From contig DASRVZ010000212.1 of assembly GCA_035654835.1 (NCBI GenBank), positions 1-44,437 on the forward strand: DNA of 44,437 nt, written 5' to 3'. Shown one piece after another: positions 23,665-32,555 of the stretch (position 1 is its first letter; every line of letters begins with the position of its first letter). The notes under the pieces are model-generated. The model was given only the letters and a program-made list of their open reading frames with translations. It searched no databases and had not been told where the DNA came from. This DNA is from UBA4719 sp035654835 (GTDB lineage Bacteria > Actinomycetota > Actinomycetes > Actinomycetales > Dermatophilaceae). Made by a program: the position numbers and the translations under genes.

Positions 23665-24027
23665 ATGTCTTCGTTTGTCGCGGCCGCAACATCGGGCAGC
23701 GGGATCAGCACCCTGCTGATCTTCGCCCTGCCCGTGCTGTTGATCGGCTACATGTTCATCACTCAGCGACGTCGGCAGAGGGCAGTTCAGAGCATGCAGT
23801 CCAGCCTGGCCGTCGGCGACGAGGTCACGACCACCTCGGGCTTCCTTGGCAGGATCACTGCGCTCGACGACGGGATCGCCACGGTTGAGGTCAGCCCTGG
23901 AGTGAACGTGCGTCTTGACCGCCGAGCGATCGCAGGCCCTGCGCCCACCGCATCAACCTCAAGCGTTGCAGCATCGAGCAACCCGGTGACCGACACGCCG
24001 TCGGACCCGACCAGTCCCACTGACTAG
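23665..24027 (+). CDS. yajC: preprotein translocase subunit YajC
   Basis: A 120-residue single-pass membrane protein: the hydrophobic helix STLLIFALPVLLIGYMFI, then QRRRQRAVQSMQSSLAVGDE, and the beta-rich VTTTSGFLGRITALDDG. It is an accessory partner of SecDF–YidC. The last 30 residues are S/T/P-rich. AAGAAGGA lies upstream of the ATG. secD starts nine bases later. Confidence 0.93.
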   Translation: MSSFVAAATSGSGISTLLIFALPVLLIGYMFITQRRRQRAVQSMQSSLAVGDEVTTTSGFLGRITALDDGIATVEVSPGVNVRLDRRAIAGPAPTASTSSVAASSNPVTDTPSDPTSPTD

Positions 24028-24035
24028 GACATCCC

Positions 24036-25808
24036 GTGGCATTCAATCCGCGCAATCGTGGGCCCTTGCGCACCCTGGCAGCGCTCTTCGTGATCGTCTT
24101 CGGCCTTTATGGTTTTCTGGGCGCCGTCAGCACCTGGGGCGATGCGCAGCGAGCCCCCAAGCTCGGTCTTGACCTCGAGGGCGGCACACAGCTGATCCTC
24201 CAGCCCAAGATCGTCGGCAATCAGAAGATCAACGAAGGCCAGATCACCAAGGCGGTCGACATCATCCGCCAGAGGGTCAACGGATCGGGTATCGAAGAGG
24301 CCGAGGTGACCACGCAGGGCGGTAGCAACATCGTGATCTCACTGCCGGGCAGCCCCGACAAGGCCACCATCGCCAGCCTGCAGAAGTCCTCACAGCTGCG
24401 CTTCCGCGCCGTGCTCGTCGAGGGCTCTGCAGCCCCGACAGCGGTACCTACGCCAACCAGCACGCCGACGTCTACGGCCACATCAACGGCTGGGGCCACG
24501 AGCAAGGCGACGGCCAAGGCCACCGGCACTGCGACGCCGACTGCCAAGTCGGGCTACCCGCCGGCACTTGCCGCGGCCACGACGCCAGCACCCACCGGGA
24601 CAGCCACGCCCGGAGCTACCCCCACGGCGAATCCCACCACGGCGCCGGCTGCCAACCCTCAGAACCCAAGTGACCTGGCGTGGATCACCCCCGATGTCGA
24701 GGTTGCCTACACGGCGCTGGACTGCGCCAACCCCAAGGACATCGAGGCGATTGTCGACGACCCGGCCAAACCGATGGTGACCTGCTCGGTGGACGGGCGC
24801 GCCAAGTACATTCTCGGACCGGCAGAGGTGCTGGGCTCCGAGGTCAGCGACGCCACCTCCGGCCAGCAGCAGACCCAGGGTGGCTCCACCGGTATCTGGG
24901 AGGTTCGGCTGGACTTCAACGCCGCGGGCACCAAGGCATTCGGTGACGTGACCTCGCGCCTCGTGGTGCTGCAGCCCCCGCGCAACCAGTTCGCCATCGT
25001 TTTGGACAACCTGGTTATCTCGGCTCCGGTCACCCAGGCAGCGCTGACCGCCGGGAACGCGAGCATCACCGGCAGCTTCACTGCGGCAAGCGCCAAGGTG
25101 CTGGCGGACCAGATCAAGTTCGGTGCCCTGCCCATGTCCTTCGAGCTGCAGACCCAGGACACCATCAGCCCCACGCTCGGTGGCGACCAGCTCAGGCGTG
25201 GTCTGCTCGCCGGCCTCATCGGCCTGATACTCGTCGTCTTGTACTCCCTGTTCCAGTACCGAGCGCTGGGGCTGGTGACCGTCAGCTCGTTGGTCATCGC
25301 GGCGTCCATCACCTACGCGACGGTCACGCTGTTCGGCTGGTCCTACGGCTACCGCCTGACGATGGCCGGTGTGACCGGCCTGATCGTCTCGATCGGTATC
25401 ACCGCGGACTCGTTCATCATCTACTTCGAACGCGTCCGGGACGAGGTTCGTGACGGGCGGGCGCTCCGGGCAGCCGTCGAGACCGGTTGGGTCCGGGCGA
25501 GGCGGACCATTCTGATCTCGGACGCCGTCAACTTCCTGGCCGCGATCGTCCTCTATGTGTTGGCAGCCAGCAACGTCCGCGGCTTCGCGTTCACCCTGAT
25601 GCTGACCACGATCATCGACATCGTCGTGGTGATGTTGTTCACCCACCCGTTGCTCTCGATCCTTGCCAACACGAAGTTCTTCGGTGAGGGGCACAAGTGG
25701 TCCGGGCTGGATCCCGAACGCTTGGGAGCCAGAACCGTCACGTATGCCGGTCGCGGTCGAGTCACCATCGCCGCGCGGCGGGCCGCAGCCGAGGGGAACC
25801 AGTCATGA
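24036..25808 (+). CDS. secD: protein translocase subunit SecD
   Basis: An RND-family membrane protein that uses the proton motive force to complete Sec export. In the 590-residue product there is an N-terminal helix, GLDLEGGTQLILQ, the periplasmic-type P1 domain, and five C-terminal helices including TADSFIIYFERVRDEVRDG. Within the P1 domain, residues 131-212 or so are a Thr/Ala/Pro-rich low-complexity stretch absent from short SecD proteins. GTG start. The stop overlaps secF's ATG. Confidence 0.95.
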   Translation: MAFNPRNRGPLRTLAALFVIVFGLYGFLGAVSTWGDAQRAPKLGLDLEGGTQLILQPKIVGNQKINEGQITKAVDIIRQRVNGSGIEEAEVTTQGGSNIVISLPGSPDKATIASLQKSSQLRFRAVLVEGSAAPTAVPTPTSTPTSTATSTAGATSKATAKATGTATPTAKSGYPPALAAATTPAPTGTATPGATPTANPTTAPAANPQNPSDLAWITPDVEVAYTALDCANPKDIEAIVDDPAKPMVTCSVDGRAKYILGPAEVLGSEVSDATSGQQQTQGGSTGIWEVRLDFNAAGTKAFGDVTSRLVVLQPPRNQFAIVLDNLVISAPVTQAALTAGNASITGSFTAASAKVLADQIKFGALPMSFELQTQDTISPTLGGDQLRRGLLAGLIGLILVVLYSLFQYRALGLVTVSSLVIAASITYATVTLFGWSYGYRLTMAGVTGLIVSIGITADSFIIYFERVRDEVRDGRALRAAVETGWVRARRTILISDAVNFLAAIVLYVLAASNVRGFAFTLMLTTIIDIVVVMLFTHPLLSILANTKFFGEGHKWSGLDPERLGARTVTYAGRGRVTIAARRAAAEGNQS

Positions 25809-26968
25809 GCAGCTTCGCCCAGTTCGGTAACGAGCTCTACACCGGCAAACGCTCCTTCGACATCGTTGGACGCCAGAAGACGTGGTACGCCGTGTCGGTG
25901 GCGCTGCTCATCCTGGCCGCCATCGGCTTGTTCGGCCGTGGACTGAACGTCGGCCTGGAGTTCCGCGGAGGCTCTGAGTTCCGGGTCTCCTCGGTGACCA
26001 ACATGGACAACTTCGAGGCCCGCGGCAAGGACGCCGTCGGCACTCTGGACACCGGCTCTGACGTCGTGGTCACCAAGATCGGCACGGACACGGTCAGGAT
26101 CCAGACCGAGAAGTTCCAGAACTCATTGACTGCCAAGGTGGAGACCGCCCTCGCCAGCGAGTTCAAGGTCGCTGACAACAAGATCTCGGCCTCCACGATC
26201 GGAGCGACCTGGGGTGCCTCGGTCAGCCAGAAGGCCATCACGGCCCTCATCTGGTTCCTGGTCCTGGTCTCGCTCGTCCTGGCGGCCTACTTCCGCACGT
26301 GGAAGATGTCGCTGGCGGCGTTGATCGCCCTGGCGCACGACCTCGTCATCACCGTTGGCATCTACGCGCTGGCCGGCTTCGAGGTCACGCCGGCATCGGT
26401 GATTGGATTCCTGACGATTCTCGGCTACTCGCTCTATGACACGGTCGTGGTCTTCGACAAGGTTCGCGAGAACACCCTTCTGGCCGCCGGGAGTGGTCGG
26501 ATGTCGTTCTCGCAGGCTGCCAACCAAGCCGTGAACCAGACGCTGGTTCGTTCGATCAACACCTCCGTCGTGGCTCTGCTCCCTGTCGGGTCGATCTTGT
26601 TCATCGGGTTCTTCCTGCTGGGTCCGGGCACGCTGCTCGACCTGAGCCTGGCGTTGTTCGTCGGTATCGCGGTCGGCACCTACTCCTCGATCTTCATCGC
26701 CACCCCGGTGCTGGCCGATCTGCGCGAACGGGAGCCCGCCATGGCGCAGCAGAAGAAGCACGCCGAGCGTTACCAGGCTGGCCAAGCCCGTCAGGCAGGC
26801 GCTGCCTCGGCTGTCTCCGGCTCCGACGTGCAGGATGGGCATGACATCCCGGACCGCGCTGCTGTCTCGGCCGGCAACGGGACCTCGGTCTCCGGACGTC
26901 CCCTTCACCCGTCTGCGCAGACCGGACCGCGCAACCAGCCCAAACGTCCGCCGAAGTCAAAGCGCTGA
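25805..26968 (+). CDS. secF: protein translocase subunit SecF
   Basis: Pairs with SecD to form the six-plus-six helix channel. The 387-residue product has GLEFRGGSEFRV after the first helix and the signature region LGYSLYDTVVVFDKVRENT in the membrane domain. The C-terminal 85 residues or so are a hydrophilic tail (Q, A, S, P-rich, ending in PKRPPKSKR) beyond the conserved core. Coupled to secD by ATGA and to apt by a one-base stop/start overlap. Confidence 0.95.
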   Translation: MSSFAQFGNELYTGKRSFDIVGRQKTWYAVSVALLILAAIGLFGRGLNVGLEFRGGSEFRVSSVTNMDNFEARGKDAVGTLDTGSDVVVTKIGTDTVRIQTEKFQNSLTAKVETALASEFKVADNKISASTIGATWGASVSQKAITALIWFLVLVSLVLAAYFRTWKMSLAALIALAHDLVITVGIYALAGFEVTPASVIGFLTILGYSLYDTVVVFDKVRENTLLAAGSGRMSFSQAANQAVNQTLVRSINTSVVALLPVGSILFIGFFLLGPGTLLDLSLALFVGIAVGTYSSIFIATPVLADLREREPAMAQQKKHAERYQAGQARQAGAASAVSGSDVQDGHDIPDRAAVSAGNGTSVSGRPLHPSAQTGPRNQPKRPPKSKR

Positions 26969-27525
26969 TGGGTGACGCGCCGCTGAAGGCAGTGCCGTTG
27001 ACTGCCTCGATCGAAGACGTTATTGCCAGTCGTCTTCGCGACATCCCGGACTTTCCTGTGCCGGGTGTGGTGTTCAAGGACTTCACCCCGCTCCTGAGCG
27101 ACGGGCCGGCCTTTCGGGCAGTCGTGCAGGACATCAGCAGCCGCTATATCGGTCAGGTTGATGTCATCGTTGGCATCGAGGCACGAGGCTTCATCCTCGG
27201 TGCCGCGGTCGCCTACGAGCTCGGCATCGGCTTCGTTCCGGTCCGCAAAGCGGGCAAGCTGCCGGGCGATACACACAGTGCCGAATACCAGCTGGAGTAC
27301 GGCAGTGCGGTCATCGAGGTCCACATGGACGCGTTCCTCGCTGGGGCGCGGGTCCTGGTCATGGACGACGTCCTGGCCACCGGCGGTACCGCCGAAGCGA
27401 CCTGCGCGCTGATCGAGCGCGGGGGGGCCAACGTAGCGGCGGTCGAGGTGGTGCTGGAGCTGGGATTCCTCAACGGCCGCAGCAAGCTGCCAGGTCGAAC
27501 CGTCCACGCGATGCTCTCGCTGTAA
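26968..27525 (+). CDS. apt: adenine phosphoribosyltransferase
   Basis: Salvages adenine to AMP using PRPP. The 185-residue product has the start of the family fold (IPDFPVPGVVFKDFTPLL), GIEARGFILGAAVAYELG, and the PRPP loop VLVMDDVLATGGTAEAT at about residues 130-146. The ATG overlaps the last base of the secF stop. Its link to relA downstream is widely conserved in actinobacteria. Confidence 0.95.
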   Translation: MGDAPLKAVPLTASIEDVIASRLRDIPDFPVPGVVFKDFTPLLSDGPAFRAVVQDISSRYIGQVDVIVGIEARGFILGAAVAYELGIGFVPVRKAGKLPGDTHSAEYQLEYGSAVIEVHMDAFLAGARVLVMDDVLATGGTAEATCALIERGGANVAAVEVVLELGFLNGRSKLPGRTVHAMLSL

Positions 27526-27531
27526 GGCCCA

Positions 27532-27543
27532 TAGACTGCACCT
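27532..27543 (+). promoter_or_regulatory. -10 box of a leaderless relA mRNA
   Basis: TAGACT at 27532-27537, six bases, then ATG at 27544. The box lies right after the apt stop, giving relA a promoter apart from the sec–apt operon. Confidence 0.5.
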
Positions 27544-29928
27544 ATGAGCGAGGAGGTCGTTTCCGACACCCCTGGCACGGTCGTGTCACCGGAGACCGAC
27601 CTGCCGACCATTGCCATCCCGACGTCCTCACGGGTCCGCGCCAGGTTCGCGCGTTTCGGCGGGCGCACGGCCGCCAACCCGGTGCTGGAACCGTTGCTGC
27701 GCAGCGTTCGTACCACCCACCCGAAGGCTGACCTGTCGATCATCGAGCGTGCCTACGCCGTCGCCGAGCAGGCCCACGAGGGCCAGATGCGCAAGAGCGG
27801 TGATCCGTACATCACCCATCCGCTCGCCGTGGCCACGATCCTGGCCGAGCTCGGGATGACTCCGGACACGTTGGCCGCAGCTTTGCTGCACGACACGATC
27901 GAGGACACGGAATACAGCCTGGGGGCGTTGAGCGCCGACTTCGGCGAAGAGATCGCGATGCTCGTCGACGGGGTGACCAAGCTCGAGAAGGTGACATACG
28001 GGGAGGCGGCGCAGGCCGAGACCGTCCGCAAGATGGTCGTGGCGATGGCCCGCGACATCCGCGTCCTGGTGATCAAGCTGGCCGACCGCCTGCACAACGC
28101 CCGCACCTGGCGCTACGTCTCAGAGGCGTCGGCCCAGCGCAAGGCCCGTGAGACGCTCGAGATCTATGCTCCGCTGGCTCATCGCCTGGGCATGAACACC
28201 ATCAAGTGGGAGCTTGAGGACCTGTCCTTCGCGACCCTCTACCCCAAGGTCTACGACGAGATCGTCCGACTGGTGGCCGAGCGCGCCCCAGCCAGGGAGG
28301 AGTACCTCGCGGGCGTACGCGAACAGGTCAAAGCCGACTTGGAGGCAGCCCGGATCAAGGCAGTGGTGACCGGCAGGCCCAAGCACTACTACTCCGTCTA
28401 CCAGAAGATGATCGTGCGCGGCCGTGACTTCGACGAGATCTACGACCTGGTTGCGGTGCGGGTGCTGGTGGACTCGATGCGTGACTGCTACGCCGTTCTG
28501 GGTGCCCTGCATGCGCGCTGGAACCCCGTTCCCGGGCGTTTCAAGGACTACATCGCGATGCCCAAGTTCAACATGTACCAGTCGCTGCACACGACCGTGA
28601 TGGGTCCGCTGGGCCGGCCGGTCGAGATACAGATCCGCACTCACACCATGCACCGTCGGGCCGAATACGGCGTCGCGGCGCACTGGAAGTACAAGGAAGA
28701 CGCCCCGCGTGAGGCCACCGGTGCGGGACGGACGGGCCATGAGGGCGATCTCGGGCCGGTGAACGACATGGCGTGGCTGCGCCAGCTGCTCGACTGGCAA
28801 CGTGAAACATCCGACCCTGGCGAGTTCCTGGACTCGCTGCGCTTCGAGATCAGCGCGAACGAGGTCTACGTCTTCACCCCCAAGGGGTCCGTCGTGGCGC
28901 TGCCGGCTGGCTCGACGACGGTGGACTTCGCCTATGCCGTGCACACCGAGGTCGGTCACCACTGCATCGGTGGGCGGGTGAACGGACGACTGGTTCCGCT
29001 CGAGAGCCCGCTGGAGAACGGCGACGTCGTCGAGATCCTGACCTCAAAGGCCGACGGGGCCAGCCCCTCGCGCGACTGGCTGACTTTCGTCAGGAGCCCA
29101 AGGGCCCGCAACAAGATCCGGCAGTGGTTCTCCAAGGAGCGCCGCGAGGAGGCCATCGACGCCGGCAAGGACGACATCGCCAAGGCCATGCGCAAGCAGG
29201 GTCTACCGCTCCAGCGACTGATGACCCATGGCACGCTCACCGGGCTCGCCAGCGAGCTGCGCTACCCCGATATCTCCAGCCTGTATGCCGCGGTGGGGGA
29301 GGGCCACGTCTCGGCCCAGCACGTGGTTGGCCGTCTGGTGGCATCCCTCGGCGGCGAGGAGGGCGCCAGCGAAGACCTCGCCGAAGCCACAACCCCCTCA
29401 TCGCGACTGCCGCGCCCGCGCAGCGGTGACCCGGGTGTCGTCGTGGTCGGGACGGCTGATGTCTGGGTCAAGCTGGCGCGGTGCTGTACGCCGGTCCCGG
29501 GTGACCCCATCATTGGTTTCGTCACGCGCGGCAGCGGCGTCTCCGTGCACCGTTCGGACTGCACCAATGCCGAGTCCTTGCTCGCTCAACCCGATCGGCT
29601 GATCGAGGTCGAGTGGGCTCCGTCAGCGGCGAGCGTCTTCCTTGTGCAGCTGCAGGTTGAGGCGCTGGACCGCAGCCGACTGCTGTCGGACGTCACGCGG
29701 ATCCTCTCCGACCAGCACGTCAACATCCTTTCGGCCAGCGTGCACACCTCACGTGACCGGGTGGCGCTGTCCCGGTTCACGTTCGAGATGGGCGACCCGG
29801 GGCACCTCGACCACGTGATCAAGGCCATCCGCAAGATCGACGGCGTCTTTGACGTCTATCGGATCACCGGCGGCAAGACCACTGGAAAGACGGCAAGCAA
29901 GACGAGCGACCAGACCGCGCTCGACTAG
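27544..29928 (+). CDS. relA: bifunctional (p)ppGpp synthetase/hydrolase
   Basis: Makes and degrades the stringent-response alarmone. The 794-residue long RSH protein has, in order, the HD hydrolase domain with HDTIEDT near residue 116 (intact, so hydrolase-competent), the synthetase with KDYIAMPKFNMYQSLHT and EIQIRTHTMH near 361, a TGS domain (EVYVFTPKGSVVALPAG) near 439, and a C-terminal ACT domain (DRSRLLSDVTRILSDQHVNI) near 705. The stop codon shares the palindrome CTAG with the stop of the opposing DUF349 gene. Confidence 0.96.
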   Translation: MSEEVVSDTPGTVVSPETDLPTIAIPTSSRVRARFARFGGRTAANPVLEPLLRSVRTTHPKADLSIIERAYAVAEQAHEGQMRKSGDPYITHPLAVATILAELGMTPDTLAAALLHDTIEDTEYSLGALSADFGEEIAMLVDGVTKLEKVTYGEAAQAETVRKMVVAMARDIRVLVIKLADRLHNARTWRYVSEASAQRKARETLEIYAPLAHRLGMNTIKWELEDLSFATLYPKVYDEIVRLVAERAPAREEYLAGVREQVKADLEAARIKAVVTGRPKHYYSVYQKMIVRGRDFDEIYDLVAVRVLVDSMRDCYAVLGALHARWNPVPGRFKDYIAMPKFNMYQSLHTTVMGPLGRPVEIQIRTHTMHRRAEYGVAAHWKYKEDAPREATGAGRTGHEGDLGPVNDMAWLRQLLDWQRETSDPGEFLDSLRFEISANEVYVFTPKGSVVALPAGSTTVDFAYAVHTEVGHHCIGGRVNGRLVPLESPLENGDVVEILTSKADGASPSRDWLTFVRSPRARNKIRQWFSKERREEAIDAGKDDIAKAMRKQGLPLQRLMTHGTLTGLASELRYPDISSLYAAVGEGHVSAQHVVGRLVASLGGEEGASEDLAEATTPSSRLPRPRSGDPGVVVVGTADVWVKLARCCTPVPGDPIIGFVTRGSGVSVHRSDCTNAESLLAQPDRLIEVEWAPSAASVFLVQLQVEALDRSRLLSDVTRILSDQHVNILSASVHTSRDRVALSRFTFEMGDPGHLDHVIKAIRKIDGVFDVYRITGGKTTGKTASKTSDQTALD

Positions 29929-31577
29929 CTACCGAACTCCTGGACACCGGCCCGAGCCTGGGCCAGCCACTGCTCGCGGGCCTCGAGGGACGCCCGAGCG
30001 TCGGCCACCTTCTTGGCATTGCCGGACGCCTCCGCCTTCGCGAGGTCCTTGCGCAGGCCCTCGACCGCCGTCTCGAGCTGGTCCACCAAGCTTTGCGCGC
30101 GAGCGGCCGCCTCGGGATTGCTGCTGGCCCAACGCTTTTCGTCGTGATCCCGTACTGCCTGCTCGACTCGGCGAATCGCTTTCTCGACGCGATCCATGTC
30201 CGCACGAGGAACCTTGCCAGCGTGTTCCCACTTGTCCTGGATCACCCGGAGGGTTGCCTTTGCGGCCTCGACATCGGTCACTGGCAGGAGGGCCTCGGCC
30301 TCAGCGAGGAGCGCCTCCTTGATCACGAGATTGGCTTTGAACTCCTCGTTCTCAGCCGCAACGAGCTCGTCCTTGGCCTTGAAGAAGCTGTCCTGCGCGG
30401 TCTTGAACCGAGCCCAGAGCGCGTCGTCGTCGGTGCGAGAGGCGCGGCCGGACTCACGCCAGCGATCCATCAGCCGTTTGAAGGCCGTCGCGGTCGGTGC
30501 CCAGTCCTTGCTCGCGGCGAGCGCCTCGGCTTCCTTGACCAGCTTCTCCTTGGCGGACTTGGCCTCGGACTGTGTGTCCTCGAGGGTGGCGAAGTGCACC
30601 CGCCGAGCCTTGTCGAAGGAGTTGCGAGCGGCGCTGAAGCGCTGCCAAAGAGCGGTCTCGGACTCCCGATCCAGTTTGGGGCCGGTCCGCTGCATGGCCT
30701 TCCACTCGTCGAGGAGGGCCCGCATGCGGGTGCTGCTGGTCTTCCACTGGATCTTGGTCTCAGGCTGCCCGGCGATCGTCTCGGCCTCGAGCACGAGCTC
30801 TTCGCGCTTGGCCTTGCCCGCCTCACGGGCCGCGCTGCGCTCAGCTCCCTCGATGGCCTTCTTGGCCTCGACGGCTGCAGTGATCTGGGCCAGTCTGGCG
30901 TCCAGGACGGTGAGGTCACCGACGACGTGGGCTTCGGTGGTCTGCTCACGCAGCTTGGCGAGCCCCTCAGCGCTCTCCCGCACCGGCAGTTCCGTGTGCG
31001 TCACACGCTGCAGGAGAAGATCGGCGGAGGCGAGCAGCTCGTCGTATTTGCGGGTGAAGTAGGCCAAGGCCTCGGCGTGGCTGGCACCTGGGTAGGAGCC
31101 CACCTCTCGCTCACCGTCGGCGGTGCGTACGAACACGGTTCCTGAGTCGTCGACCCGACCGTGCTCAGAGGGCTTCGGCGCCGCCGTCCCGTGCAGCCGC
31201 CCGGCGAGGGACGCAGGACTCGGAACAGGCGCAGCAGGCGGCTTGGGCACGGTGGGCCCGGGTGTAGGCCGCGGCGTTGGCACCGGCACGGATGCCGTCT
31301 CAGGCTCGACTGCCGTCTCAGGCTCGACTGCCGTCTCAGGCTCGACAGCCGTCTCAGGCTCGACTGCCGTCGCTGCGTCCGTCGCGATGACTACCTCCGC
31401 GGGGGTGTCCAGTGCGGGCTCAGAGTCGGGCTCGACGGCAGTCTCGGGCGCCGCTGGCGCTGCATCGGCCGCGATCAGTACTTCCGCGGAGGTGTCGACC
31501 ACCGGGTCGGGCTTGGGGGTCTGATCGGTTTGGTCAGTCTGGTCAGTTTGGTCAGTCTGGTCAGTCTGGTCAGTCAC
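29925..31577 (-). CDS. DUF349-domain protein with repetitive acidic N-terminus
   Basis: A 550-residue protein. The first 160 residues are low-complexity: six TDQ repeats, then acidic A/E/P-rich sequence with VEPETA repeats. The remainder is helical with several DUF349 units recognisable by W and R patterns such as LLDEWKAMQRTGPKLDRE, RLMDRWRESGRASRTDDD and RVIQDKWEHAGKVPRADMD. DUF349 proteins are poorly understood. The GTG start sits directly at the repeats. The gene follows the cyclophilin gene by two bases, so the two are probably cotranscribed, and it converges on relA with overlapping stops. Confidence 0.85.
   Translation of the reverse strand: MTDQTDQTDQTDQTDQTDQTPKPDPVVDTSAEVLIAADAAPAAPETAVEPDSEPALDTPAEVVIATDAATAVEPETAVEPETAVEPETAVEPETASVPVPTPRPTPGPTVPKPPAAPVPSPASLAGRLHGTAAPKPSEHGRVDDSGTVFVRTADGEREVGSYPGASHAEALAYFTRKYDELLASADLLLQRVTHTELPVRESAEGLAKLREQTTEAHVVGDLTVLDARLAQITAAVEAKKAIEGAERSAAREAGKAKREELVLEAETIAGQPETKIQWKTSSTRMRALLDEWKAMQRTGPKLDRESETALWQRFSAARNSFDKARRVHFATLEDTQSEAKSAKEKLVKEAEALAASKDWAPTATAFKRLMDRWRESGRASRTDDDALWARFKTAQDSFFKAKDELVAAENEEFKANLVIKEALLAEAEALLPVTDVEAAKATLRVIQDKWEHAGKVPRADMDRVEKAIRRVEQAVRDHDEKRWASSNPEAAARAQSLVDQLETAVEGLRKDLAKAEASGNAKKVADARASLEAREQWLAQARAGVQEFGS
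31293..31364 (-). repeat. four tandem 18-bp units in the DUF349 gene
   Basis: Units of TGCCGTCTCAGGCTCGAC (plus-strand reading) at 31293-31310, 31311-31328, 31329-31346 and 31347-31364 differ by at most one base, with a partial fifth. They encode the VEPETA repeats and could vary in copy number in frame. Confidence 0.9.
31522..31575 (-). repeat. six tandem 9-bp units at the start of the DUF349 gene
   Basis: Units of TGGTCAGTC (plus-strand reading) from 31522 to 31575, the last three exact, encode TDQ repeats immediately after the GTG start. Copy changes would keep the frame. Confidence 0.9.
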
Positions 31578-31579
31578 TG

Positions 31580-32419
31580 TCAGGCCTTCTTTTCGGTGAC
31601 ATCCACCGTGAGGATGCTGATGGGCTGCACAGGCGCGGTGTTGCCGCTGGCGTCAGGTTGGGTGGCTCCGGCTGCGGCGATCTTGTCGACGATATCCATT
31701 CCGGACGTGATCTTGCCGAAAACTGAATAGCCGGTCGCGTCCTGCAGCACGGTCTTCTTGTAGACGATGAAGAACTGACCGCCGTTGCTGTTGGGGTCGG
31801 TGCTGCGCGCCATGGCGAGCGTTCCGGGAGCGAAAGTGAAGTCGGCTGGTGCGTTCTCGACGCCAAAACCGTATCCGGGGTTGCCGCTGCCGGTCCCGGT
31901 CGGGTCGCCACACTGCAGGACGAAGATCCCCGACGTCGTGAGTCGGTGGCATGGGCTGTCGGCCCAGTAGCCGCTCTTGGCCAGGCCGAGGAACGACGCC
32001 ACGGTCTGGGGGGCTTTGGCCCCATCCAGCTCCATCGTGATGACGCCGCAGTTCGTGGTGACGGTCGCGATGAATGTCTTGCCCGCAGCGGTTTTCTTGT
32101 CGGGCAGGGTGCCTTTTCGCTGGTCGGTGGGGACCTGCGGCGGGGTGTCACAGCCGGCGACGTGCACGTCCGGCGTCGTGGCAGCGGAAGTGGGCTGGTC
32201 GGTCACCTGGCCGGTGGGCTGGCCGCTCGCCGCGGCCTTGCCGTCCTTGCTCAGCGCAAGACTCACCCCCACGAATCCGCCGATCACGAGCAGCATGGCC
32301 AGGACGATGCCGAGGACCTGCATGTTGCGGCGGGCCTCCGCCTGACGTCTCTCCAGCTTGGCCTGATGCTTCTCGTAGCGACGCTTCTCGCGGGCTCGGT
32401 CGCGCTCGATCGGCGACAC
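31580..32419 (-). CDS. membrane-anchored cyclophilin-type peptidyl-prolyl isomerase
   Basis: A 279-residue protein with a basic N-terminus (REKRRYEKHQAKLERRQAE), one helix (VLGIVLAMLLVIGGFVGVSL), a T/Q-rich linker and a C-terminal cyclophilin domain facing outside. Core motifs are APQTVASFLGLAKSGYW, HRLTTSGIFVLQCGDPTGTG with the active-site arginine kept, and NGGQFFIVYK. It should assist folding of exported proteins. The GTG start has AAGGAG eight bases upstream. Same place as the mycobacterial ppi gene next to relA. Confidence 0.92.
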   Translation of the reverse strand: MSPIERDRAREKRRYEKHQAKLERRQAEARRNMQVLGIVLAMLLVIGGFVGVSLALSKDGKAAASGQPTGQVTDQPTSAATTPDVHVAGCDTPPQVPTDQRKGTLPDKKTAAGKTFIATVTTNCGVITMELDGAKAPQTVASFLGLAKSGYWADSPCHRLTTSGIFVLQCGDPTGTGSGNPGYGFGVENAPADFTFAPGTLAMARSTDPNSNGGQFFIVYKKTVLQDATGYSVFGKITSGMDIVDKIAAAGATQPDASGNTAPVQPISILTVDVTEKKA

Positions 32420-32542
32420 TAGGTCACTCCTTCGGACTGTGGACTAAGGCAATGGCACCGGGCGCATGACCGGACCGTCGGCCAGTCTAGAAGGCATGGA
32501 CCGCGGCGCACGCACGGGTGCATGGTCACTGGTCCATCACGT

Positions 32543-32555
32543 TAGGCTCGCGCCC
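32543..32555 (+). promoter_or_regulatory. -10 box of a leaderless hydrolase–hisS mRNA
   Basis: TAGGCT at 32543-32548, seven bases, then GTG at 32556. It supports the downstream start over the longer open frame. Confidence 0.45.

Noticed and set aside
23583..23888. Overlapping frame starting at ATG 23583 before yajC
   Set aside because: It runs through yajC in another frame with R/H/G-rich composition and no recognisable features.
24483..25694. 403-codon minus-strand open frame opposite secD
   Set aside because: The composition (R, G, D, H, Q) is that of a mirror of a membrane protein gene; no ribosome binding site or family features.
31293..31575. Tandem repeats considered as a CRISPR array
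   Set aside because: Units are 9 and 18 bases, directly adjacent without spacers, and lie inside a coding sequence; no cas genes are present.
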